Source: Odoribacteraceae bacterium (lineage in GTDB: Bacteria > Bacteroidota > Bacteroidia > Bacteroidales > Marinifilaceae). From it: a DNA stretch of 5,753 nt. A program made the position numbers and the translations under genes. Under the pieces are notes generated by a model. The model saw only the letters and a program-made list of their open reading frames with translations. It was not told the origin of the DNA and did no database searches. The stretch lies in assembly GCA_031267995.1 (NCBI GenBank), contig JAIRXZ010000039.1, positions 1 through 5,753 of the forward strand, in the 5' to 3' direction. Below, piece by piece: positions 1-4,957 of this stretch (its first letter is position 1; every line of letters starts with the position of its first letter).

Positions 1-1059
1 GAGGAGGGCGGCGGCGGCGGTGTTGCGGGCGGGGTAGCCCATGGTGATGTTGATTTTTTCGACGGCGGGGGGGATGGAGTGGATGACGGGGGTGAGCAGG
101 CGTTCGTCGCAGAGGACGATGGCGGTTTGGACGCGGGGGGCGGGGGCGAATTCGTCGAGGAGGAGGGGGAGGAGCTTGGCCTGGGCGACGACGGAGGGGA
201 CGGCGATCTCCTCGACGCGCTTGCCGGGGCGGCGGAGGTTGTCGAAATTTTCCGGCGGGATGGCGTTGGGGAATTGCTTGAGGTTGTGGCGGAGGAAGAT
301 GCCGGCCTCGTGCGCCGGGTTGTCGGTGTAGTAGGTGTCGTGATCCCAGTAGAAGCGCGCCTGGCCGTTGTCGCGGAAGTGGGCGAATATTTTGTTTTCG
401 CAGGCGTTGAGGGCGTTGAAGCCGGCGAAGAGGAGGATGTCGTCGGGGGGGACGGCGTCGAGGTGGTCGAGGAGGAGGCGCAGTCCCATTCCCTCGTAGC
501 ATAGTCCCTCGTCCAGAAGTCCTTGACGGAAGCGGAGGTAGGTGGGGTGCAGTCGCTCCCAGGTTTGGAGGAATGAGAGTTGCTCGCGGCTGCAGGCGCC
601 CTGGCGGAAGTGGCTCCAGAAGCGGCGGATGAGGGTGATTTGTTCTTCGGAGAGGTAGGGGAAGGATCGCTCTACCTCTTTCAACGCGTGGAGGTTGGAG
701 AAGAGGTCGCGGGCGTCGACGAGGTACTTGTCCACGTCGTTAAAGTCCTCGAGCAGCATGTTTCCCCAGAAGTAGAAGTCGTCGAACGTCTCCTCGGTGC
801 CGGAGGCCTGGCGGTAGGCGCGGTAGAGCTTGATGACGAGGGCGAGATCGTCGGCGCGCTTCAGGCCGGCATGGGTTTCGACGAACTCTTCGAGGGTGAC
901 GATGGCGGGCATCCACGCGGGGCGGTCGATTAGCCCGGCGAGTTCGCGCGCTAAAAATAGTCCCGCCCGCTTGTTGGGGAGGATGACGGTGAGGCGGTGG
1001 AGGTTGGCGAGGTGTTCGCGCGCCATGTCGCCGGCCAAAAGGTGTAGAAAAGAATCCAT
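1..1059 (-). CDS. AddB-like PD-(D/E)XK recombination nuclease, N-terminal part (partial at window edge)
   Basis: An uninterrupted minus-strand frame runs from an ATG at 1059 through base 1 and gives 353 residues with no stop. I recognise the Bacteroidetes AddB-like family, usually around 950 residues, so the C-terminal nuclease domain lies outside the window. Seen motifs in order: ILPNKRAGLFLAREL near residue 26 (the degenerate helicase-like N-terminus), FDDFYFWGNMLLEDFNDVDK near 93-112, then LSEEQITLIRRFW, CYEGMGLRLLLDHL, FAGFNALNACENKIF, HEAGIFLRHNLKQFP and VPSVVAQAKLLPLLL. By family knowledge, such proteins pair with an AddA-like UvrD helicase-nuclease to process DNA double-strand breaks in the cytoplasm; the partner gene would be expected beyond the left edge. 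Codons end mostly in C (Leu is nearly always CTC), which creates long G runs on the plus strand. The ATG at 1059 follows a Bacteroidetes -7 box at a sensible distance. The later in-frame ATG at 1026 would remove the conserved start region. The family call is firm; activity cannot be judged without the C-terminus. Confidence 0.88.
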   Translation of the reverse strand, partial: MDSFLHLLAGDMAREHLANLHRLTVILPNKRAGLFLARELAGLIDRPAWMPAIVTLEEFVETHAGLKRADDLALVIKLYRAYRQASGTEETFDDFYFWGNMLLEDFNDVDKYLVDARDLFSNLHALKEVERSFPYLSEEQITLIRRFWSHFRQGACSREQLSFLQTWERLHPTYLRFRQGLLDEGLCYEGMGLRLLLDHLDAVPPDDILLFAGFNALNACENKIFAHFRDNGQARFYWDHDTYYTDNPAHEAGIFLRHNLKQFPNAIPPENFDNLRRPGKRVEEIAVPSVVAQAKLLPLLLDEFAPAPRVQTAIVLCDERLLTPVIHSIPPAVEKINITMGYPARNTAAAALL

Positions 1060-1069
1060 TGCCGCGTGG

Positions 1070-1099
1070 TTTGATTACCCTGCAAAGGTAATATATTCG
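1070..1099 (+). promoter_or_regulatory. Bacteroidetes-type promoter for the nitroreductase / FAH-like pair
   Basis: TTTG at 1070-1073 is followed after 18 bases by TATATTCG at 1092-1099, which matches TAnnTTTG except for one base (TTCG for TTTG). The start of transcription would be near 1106, with a leader of about 19 bases before the ATG at 1125. The spacer is slightly short against the usual 19-21 bases, so this is weaker than the other two promoters in the window. Its -33 and -7 elements bracket the -7 box of the divergent AddB-like gene. Confidence 0.45.
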
Positions 1100-1115
1100 C
1101 GCTTGTAATTTTAAA
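1083..1115 (-). promoter_or_regulatory. Bacteroidetes-type promoter for the AddB-like gene
   Basis: Reading the minus strand, TACCTTTG lies at 1090-1083, followed by C. This matches the Bacteroidetes -7 consensus TAnnTTTG exactly. Twenty-one bases upstream is TTTA at 1115-1112, three of four matches to the -33 TTTG. Transcription would start near 1076, leaving a leader of about 17 bases before the ATG at 1059. No other start for this gene is visible in the 65-bp spacer. Confidence 0.6.
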
Positions 1116-1124
1116 TGATTGACT

Positions 1125-1688
1125 ATGTTACGAGATTTATTACGCGAGAATCGCAGCTATCGCCGCTTTCACCAGAAGGATCGCGTGGGCGTGGAGAGGC
1201 TGCGGGATTGGGTGTCGCTGACGCGGTTTTGTGCCTCCGGGCGGAACGCGCAGGCGCTGAAGTACAGGTTGGTGCACGACGAGGAGAGGTGCGCGCGGGT
1301 GTTCGAGACGCTGGCCTGGGCGGGGTACCTGAAGGATTGGCGGGGGCCGGAGGAGGGGGAACGGCCGGCGGCGTACCTGGTGCAGCTGCTGGACACGGCG
1401 ATCGCCGGCGATTGTTTTTGCGATGATGGCATCCAGGCGCAGACGATCCTGCTGGGGGCGGTGGAGGATGGGTTCGGGGGTTGTATCGTCAAGGCTTTCA
1501 GGGAGGCGGCGTTGCGCGCGGTGTTGAGCCTGCCGGCGTCGCTGGTGATCCGGCACGTGATCGCCCTCGGCAGGCCGGCCGAGCGGGTGGTGCTGGAGGA
1601 TATGCGGGGCGACGATTTCCGCTACTGGCGGGAGGCGGACGGGTCGCACCACGTGCCCAAGCGAGGGACGGATGACCTGATTGCCTGA
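1125..1688 (+). CDS. Nitroreductase family FMN oxidoreductase
   Basis: This 187-residue protein belongs to the small nitroreductase family, FMN-binding flavoproteins that usually reduce nitro or other electrophilic compounds with NAD(P)H. Seen in order: RSYRRF at residues 10-15 (FMN phosphate-binding start of the family), CASGRNAQALKY at 36-47 corresponding to the usual PSxxNxQP segment, LAWAGYLKDWRGPEEGERP at 63-81, DDGIQAQTILLGAVEDGFGG at 100-119, and the C-terminal HHVPKR at 175-180. It is near the short end of the family but looks complete. A TTG two codons upstream at 1119 is in frame; the ATG at 1125 is preferred because MLRDLLRENRSYRRF fits the family start. A GTG-started gene follows after 3 bp, so the two are almost certainly co-transcribed. 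The substrate cannot be told from sequence. Leu is almost always CTG, in contrast to CTC in the minus-strand neighbour. Confidence 0.92.
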   Translation: MLRDLLRENRSYRRFHQKDRVGVERLRDWVSLTRFCASGRNAQALKYRLVHDEERCARVFETLAWAGYLKDWRGPEEGERPAAYLVQLLDTAIAGDCFCDDGIQAQTILLGAVEDGFGGCIVKAFREAALRAVLSLPASLVIRHVIALGRPAERVVLEDMRGDDFRYWREADGSHHVPKRGTDDLIA

Positions 1689-1691
1689 CCC

Positions 1692-2264
1692 GTGAAGCTG
1701 CTGTGCGTGGAGCACGGGGCGACCGATTGGGGGTTTGCCGTGCTGGGGGATAACGCGTTGTCGCGTAATAATGACGATTTTTACGTGCCGCCGTTTGCCG
1801 GTCGGCTGAGCTGCGTTCCGCAGCTGGTGTTCAGGATCGGGCGGATGGGGAAGGGGGTGGAGGCGCGCTTCGCTTCGCGGTACGCGGGGGAGATTGGGGT
1901 GGGGATTCGCTTCTACGCCGATGATCTGCTGGAGGATGCGCTGGCGGCCGGTTTGCCGACGTCCCCGGCCACGGGGTTTGATCATGCCGCTGCCGTGTCG
2001 GTGACGCGACCGCTGGCGGGGGGATTTCCCGTCTCCGCCCGCTACGCTTTCGAGGTGAATGGCGTGGAGGTGTTCCGGGGTTCTGCTGCCGATCTTTTCC
2101 CGCCGGTGGATCGGGCGCTTTCCCGCGTCTCCGCCTTTTGCCTGCTGAAGGTTGGCGATTTATTGTTTTGCGGCAACAGGTTCCGATATGATGGCCTGCG
2201 CGTTGGGGATCACCTGCGGGTGTCGCTCGATGACGCGGTGTTGCTGGATTTTTCTGTACGGTAG
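1692..2264 (+). CDS. Degenerate fumarylacetoacetate hydrolase (FAH)-fold protein, probable pseudoenzyme
   Basis: This 190-residue protein starts with GTG three bases after the nitroreductase stop; no in-frame ATG occurs near the start, and MKLLCV matches the usual first strand of the family. The FAH signature is recognisable through the body: LVFRIGRMGKGVEARFASRY at residues 45-64, GVGIRFYADDL at 69-79, TGFDHAAAVSV at 94-104, and the end VSAFCLLKVGDLLFCG (146-161) with VGDHLRVSL...LLDFSVR. Against the family pattern as I know it, the metal-binding E-x-E is replaced by V42-P-Q44, the third acidic ligand (GIDFTARDL) by R73, the active-site Lys before the FD pair by T94, the N-terminal NYxxHxxEL by a shortened unrelated segment, and FTGTPxGVG by FCGNRFRYDG. 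The frame is long and intact with normal codon use, so it is not an ordinary decaying pseudogene. I infer a non-catalytic role, perhaps linked to the adjacent nitroreductase. The fold call is fairly sure; the function is unknown. Confidence 0.75.
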   Translation: MKLLCVEHGATDWGFAVLGDNALSRNNDDFYVPPFAGRLSCVPQLVFRIGRMGKGVEARFASRYAGEIGVGIRFYADDLLEDALAAGLPTSPATGFDHAAAVSVTRPLAGGFPVSARYAFEVNGVEVFRGSAADLFPPVDRALSRVSAFCLLKVGDLLFCGNRFRYDGLRVGDHLRVSLDDAVLLDFSVR

Positions 2265-2273
2265 GAGGTGGAA

Positions 2274-2305
2274 TTTGCGGTTTTCGGGAAAACGCGATAC
2301 ATTTG
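2274..2305 (+). promoter_or_regulatory. Consensus Bacteroidetes promoter for the Rpn-type nuclease gene
   Basis: TTTG at 2274-2277, a 20-base spacer, and TACATTTG at 2298-2305 followed by C give an exact match to the Bacteroidetes -33/-7 pattern (TTTG, 19-21 bases, TAnnTTTG). Transcription would begin near 2312, leaving an AT-rich leader of about 25 bases (TAAATATTTTTTAATTAG region) without a Shine-Dalgarno sequence, as is normal for this phylum. It starts only 10 bases after the upstream stop codon and gives the Rpn gene its own transcription. Confidence 0.75.
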
Positions 2306-2336
2306 CCGTGTAAATATTTTTTAATTAGACATTTCT

Positions 2337-3281
2337 ATGGAAAATCTAATGCGTTTCGATTGGGCGGTTAAGCGCCTGCTGCGCCAGAAGGCGAATTTCG
2401 TGGTGCTCGAGGGCTTGTTGTCCACCCTGTTGGGAGAATCTATCCGGATAGAACGGATGCTGGAGAGCGAGGGAAACCAGGAGGACGAGTCCGACAAGTT
2501 TAACCGCGTGGATATGCTCGCGGAGAATAGCCGCGGGGAGTTGCTGATTATCGAGGTGCAGAATACGCGGGAGCTGGATTATTTCCACAGGGTGCTTTAC
2601 GGTGTCTCGAAGGCGATCACGGAGTATATTCATATCGGGGAGGCTTTCATCAAGGTGAGGAAGGTGTATTCTATCAATATCATCTATTTCGACCTGGGGC
2701 AAGGGGAGGATTACGTGTATCACGGCTACACGGAGTTTCGCGGGATGAACAAACACGACGTGCTGAAGCTCTCCCGCAACCAGCAGCGGCAGTTCAAACA
2801 CGAGATGGTGGGCGACCTGTACCCGGAGTATTACCTGCTGCGCGTGGACGGTTTCGACGAGAAGGCGGTGACGCCGCTGGACGAGTGGATTTCTTTCCTA
2901 AAGACCGGCGAGATTCCGGAGACGGCTACCGCCGCCGGCCTGCCAGAGGCTCGCGAACGTCTTCGCCTCGATAAGTTGACCTCCCAGGAGCGCAAGCGCT
3001 ATCTCGCGCACATGGAGGCGATACAGTATCAACGCAGCACGATCCAAACCGGGATGCTGGAAGGGCGTGAGGAAGGACGTGTGGAAGGCTTCGTGGAAGG
3101 ACATGAGAAAGGACGTGAGGAAGGCTTCGTGGAAGGGCATGAGAAAGGACGTGAGGAAGGAATAAAGGAAACGAAGATAGCCACGGCACGAAAAATCCTA
3201 AGCATGGGCATCTCCCCGGACGATGTAGCTACCACGCTCGGATTGACGAAGGAAGAAATCACCCGCCTGCAAGAGCAATAA
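2337..3281 (+). CDS. Rpn-type PD-(D/E)XK nuclease (PF12784 'nuclease family transposase') with G-x-x-E repeat tail
   Basis: This 314-residue protein has three parts. Residues 6-33 (RFDWAVKRLLRQKANFVVLEG onward) are the N-terminal helix region of the family. Residues 55-98 hold the nuclease core, with D59 in FNRVDM and E73-V-Q75 in LLIIEVQNTREL matching the D...E-x-Q form of the PD-(D/E)XK site; all key residues are present. Residues 240-278 are nine G-x-x-E-like tetrapeptides, followed by a small helical end (ARKILSMGISPDDVATTLGL). Family knowledge: E. coli Rpn proteins are DNA endonucleases that promote recombination, and some defend against phage while being restrained by a separately translated C-terminal fragment. 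The database label 'transposase' is historical, and no terminal repeats or partner genes suggest a mobile element here. The ATG at 2337 is preferred over the in-frame ATG at 2349 by position after the promoter; the choice changes four residues. The gene stands alone between its promoter and a strong terminator. Confidence 0.9.
   Translation: MENLMRFDWAVKRLLRQKANFVVLEGLLSTLLGESIRIERMLESEGNQEDESDKFNRVDMLAENSRGELLIIEVQNTRELDYFHRVLYGVSKAITEYIHIGEAFIKVRKVYSINIIYFDLGQGEDYVYHGYTEFRGMNKHDVLKLSRNQQRQFKHEMVGDLYPEYYLLRVDGFDEKAVTPLDEWISFLKTGEIPETATAAGLPEARERLRLDKLTSQERKRYLAHMEAIQYQRSTIQTGMLEGREEGRVEGFVEGHEKGREEGFVEGHEKGREEGIKETKIATARKILSMGISPDDVATTLGLTKEEITRLQEQ
3054..3281 (+). CDS. Candidate separately translated C-terminal antitoxin of the Rpn gene (RpnS-like), internal start
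   Basis: This is an inferred gene within a gene, in the same frame as the Rpn-type nuclease. An ATG at 3054 (residue 240) opens just before the tetrapeptide repeats and would give a 75-residue protein; an ATG at 3012 (residue 226) would give 89 residues. In E. coli Rpn systems the short C-terminal product, a repeat-bearing helix plus a small helical domain, binds and blocks the full-length toxin. The domain layout here is the same. Bacteroidetes start sites lack Shine-Dalgarno motifs, so the sequence alone cannot show that either ATG is used, and I see no clear internal promoter. Confidence 0.3.
   Translation: MLEGREEGRVEGFVEGHEKGREEGFVEGHEKGREEGIKETKIATARKILSMGISPDDVATTLGLTKEEITRLQEQ
3063..3170 (+). 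repeat. In-frame 12-bp (G-x-x-E) tandem repeat tract with a 36-bp near-identical duplication
   Basis: Nine consecutive tetrapeptides (GREE, GRVE, GFVE, GHEK, GREE, GFVE, GHEK, GREE, GIKE) occupy residues 243-278 of the Rpn-type nuclease. Within the tract, 3087-3122 and 3123-3158 are two adjacent 36-bp copies encoding GFVEGHEKGREE and differing at one base (GGACAT against GGGCAT). Such near identity at DNA level points to a recent slippage or unequal-crossover event. All unit sizes are multiples of three, so gain or loss of units alters helix length without breaking the frame. Confidence 0.9.
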
Positions 3282-3354
3282 CTCACCGGTTAAAACAAAC
3301 TCCCGCGCGATCATGCCCCCGTCCGGGAGTGCCCGACCGCCAGGCAGGGTAATA

Positions 3355-3386
3355 AAAATGCCGCGAGCAAGTGCTCGCGGCATTTT
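3355..3386. terminator. Bidirectional intrinsic terminator between convergent genes
   Basis: A perfect 14-bp inverted repeat, AAAATGCCGCGAGC at 3355-3368 and GCTCGCGGCATTTT at 3373-3386, encloses a four-base AAGT loop (the outer A-T of the loop could also pair). The GC-rich stem is followed by a T run on the plus strand and by a longer T run on the minus strand (3358-3354). It lies 73 bp after the Rpn-type gene stop and 27 bp after the end of the tlpA-like gene on the other strand, so it can terminate both transcripts. Confidence 0.85.
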
Positions 3387-3413
3387 GGTGGAGAGTGCGC
3401 GAGTGCCGTCCCG

Positions 3414-4061
3414 TCAAATCCCGTCGAGCCCCTCCAGGAGGGGGAGCAGCGCGGGGTTGGAGGGGCGGATTTTCATGTAGGGATCGATGATGTTTCCCTC
3501 CCTGTCGATCAGGATAAAGCGGGGGATGCCGCGGATGGCGTAGGCGATTGAAAACTTGTGGTTTTGACCGATCCATAGCTGGTGGCCGGTCATGTTGTTG
3601 GCCTTGACCATGTTGCTCCAGGCCTCTTTGTTTTTGTCCACGGAGATGCTAACGAAGACGATGTCGCGGCCGGTGAACTTCTCCTCCATCGCTTTGAGCG
3701 CGGGAATTTCGGTGCGACAGGGGGTGCACCACGTTGCCCACACGTCAATGAGGATGTATTTGCCGCGGAAGTCGGCCAGCGTCACGGTTTTGCCGTTGAT
3801 GTCCTCGGCGTTGAGGGCGGGGGAGGGGTCGCCCGGTCGCGGGGCGACGATGTTTTGTTTGACCTCCTCGTTGTCGACCTCGAGTTGCCGGCAGACGATT
3901 TCGTTCTCTCCCGGGGAATAGGAGGCGGTGTTCATCCTCACTTGCTTGAAGTGGGCGATTTCCCCGGAGCTCCAGCTTTTTGGGTCGTCCGCCTCCCGTG
4001 CTTGGAGAGCGAGGGTGGCGAGGAGGAGGAGGGCGATTACCGGTAAGTAAATTTTCTTCAT
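3414..4061 (-). CDS. Secreted TlpA-family thioredoxin-like protein
   Basis: This 215-residue protein starts with a signal peptide (KK at 2-3, hydrophobic stretch about 4-19, likely cleavage near LQA-RE at residue 21) without a lipobox cysteine, so it should be free in the periplasm. Residues about 25-75 form a short family-specific N-terminal extension with one extra cysteine, C57. From about residue 77 the thioredoxin/AhpC-TSA domain follows: the ITGKT-like segment DINGKTVTLADFRGKYI, the active site WCTPC with C112 and C115, VFVSISVDKN at 135-144, and the cis-proline segment RGIPRFILID with P180. All catalytic residues are present, so it is expected to be an active thiol-disulfide oxidoreductase. 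It is last in the susD - Mx1-like - tlpA series, 30 bp after the preceding gene, with an A-rich leader and no visible promoter of its own. Its target proteins are unknown; the operon suggests a link to the SusCD import system. Confidence 0.92.
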   Translation of the reverse strand: MKKIYLPVIALLLLATLALQAREADDPKSWSSGEIAHFKQVRMNTASYSPGENEIVCRQLEVDNEEVKQNIVAPRPGDPSPALNAEDINGKTVTLADFRGKYILIDVWATWCTPCRTEIPALKAMEEKFTGRDIVFVSISVDKNKEAWSNMVKANNMTGHQLWIGQNHKFSIAYAIRGIPRFILIDREGNIIDPYMKIRPSNPALLPLLEGLDGI

Positions 4062-4091
4062 GTGGATTGTTTTTTTAATTTAAACACACCT

Positions 4092-4934
4092 CTATTCATA
4101 GGTTGTATCGGTAATCTGGCGAATATCCACGCCGTAGCGTTCGATCAGGTGGGCGCGCATGATGTCGTACTTGCGCTTGAGGAGAGGATAAGCGACGAGC
4201 GTGGGTTCGAGCGTGGCGTAGGAGGCCTCCATGACGTAATAGAAGAAATTGTACAGGTCGTTTTGGTGGGTCATCAGATACATGGTGGATATATTCTGGA
4301 AGAAGCCTCGCGTCCTGTAATAATCCGGAGACTCGGTGGTATTGTTCGTCACCTTGGTGTAATCGGTGATGGCGAAATACTCCGCCGGCATCTCCAGGAT
4401 ATTGACGTACATCTCCGTCCACAGTTGCTGATTCAGCCACGTCTTGTAGTCCAGTTTCGTGGCGGGCGTCAGGTGCAGTAGCGTATCGCTGCAAAAGGCG
4501 AGGGCGATTTGGTTGGCGGCGATCCGCGAGTAGTAGTAGGTGGTGGCGTAGTTACCTATATATTTCACGGTATCGGCCAGGAAAATTTTGTAGGGGAGAT
4601 ACTCCCGCAGGAAATCGTCCGGGTAGAAATCCAGCCACACGTCATCGATAAAGTCGAGGAAGAGGCCGACGCGCTCCACGTCCGGCGGCGAGCAATAATA
4701 GAGGGCAGCGACGCTGTTGGTGACAAACGTCCAAATCAGGTCGCGCCGCGTGTAATCGTAGAGGAAATAGGAGCCGTACTTCTCGTACAGTTCGACGATG
4801 CGGTCGTCGGCGTCAGACCTACCTTGCGGCAACTCGTAGCCGGGGAATGACGTGCTAATCTCCCCGAGTTCTGCATCGCGAGTGCAGGCGAACGTCGCGA
4901 GCGTGATGGCGATAATATAAAAGTATGTTTTCAT
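4092..4934 (-). CDS. SusCD-associated zinc metallohydrolase-family lipoprotein (Peptidase_Mx1-like), zinc motif lost
   Basis: This 280-residue protein begins with a short signal sequence and a likely lipoprotein cysteine at C17 (LATFAC-TRD; the -3 position is not canonical), so it is expected to sit in the outer membrane or periplasm. The family layout is recognised from IVELYEKYGSYFLYDY at 46-61, YLPYKIFLAD at 112-121, GFFQNISTMY at 210-219 and the end KRKYDIMRAHLIERYGVDI at 253-271. It lies directly after a SusD gene, the normal position for this family. The family normally has HExxH and a later EDFAE-type acidic ligand. Here the corresponding stretch reads TEMYVNIL (173-180), and the protein has only three histidines (154, 223, 262), none in such a motif; the second ligand region reads THQNDLYNFF. 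I infer a non-catalytic member. The gene lies 23 bp after susD and 30 bp before tlpA, so all three should share a transcript. Family assignment is from memory of its pattern and is good but not certain. Confidence 0.75.
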   Translation of the reverse strand: MKTYFYIIAITLATFACTRDAELGEISTSFPGYELPQGRSDADDRIVELYEKYGSYFLYDYTRRDLIWTFVTNSVAALYYCSPPDVERVGLFLDFIDDVWLDFYPDDFLREYLPYKIFLADTVKYIGNYATTYYYSRIAANQIALAFCSDTLLHLTPATKLDYKTWLNQQLWTEMYVNILEMPAEYFAITDYTKVTNNTTESPDYYRTRGFFQNISTMYLMTHQNDLYNFFYYVMEASYATLEPTLVAYPLLKRKYDIMRAHLIERYGVDIRQITDTTYE

Positions 4935-4957
4935 GTGAATTTAGCGTGTAAGGTGAG

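Noticed and set aside
67..451. Runs of seven G (67-73 and 445-451) as possible phase-variation tracts
   Set aside because: They encode Pro-Pro pairs in a conserved housekeeping-type gene in a G-rich strand; seven bases is short for slippage control and nothing else supports switching.
79..933. Plus-strand open frames rich in Gly, Val, Glu and Asp
   Set aside because: They are antisense to the AddB-like gene, whose C-ending codons avoid stops on the other strand; the minus frame carries the conserved motifs.
1140..1985. Long open frame of 281 codons on the minus strand opposite the nitroreductase and FAH-like genes
   Set aside because: It is rich in Pro, Arg, His and Gln, has no recognisable motif, and overlaps two genes with clear family signatures. 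It is a by-product of GC-rich codon use.
3063..3170. CRISPR-like array
   Set aside because: The repeats are directly adjacent, in frame and without spacers; they are coding tandem repeats.
2337..3281. Insertion sequence, because the family is labelled 'nuclease family transposase'
   Set aside because: No terminal inverted repeats, target duplications or DDE-type transposase were seen; the label comes from distant similarity.
3299..3330. Second inverted repeat ACTCCCG...CGGGAGT downstream of the Rpn-type gene
   Set aside because: Only 7 bp with an 18-base loop and no T run; the strong hairpin at 3355-3386 explains termination.
4062..4091. Separate promoter for the tlpA-like gene
   Set aside because: The 30-bp AT-rich gap holds no TTTG / TAnnTTTG pair at proper spacing; it looks like a leader favouring translation within an operon.
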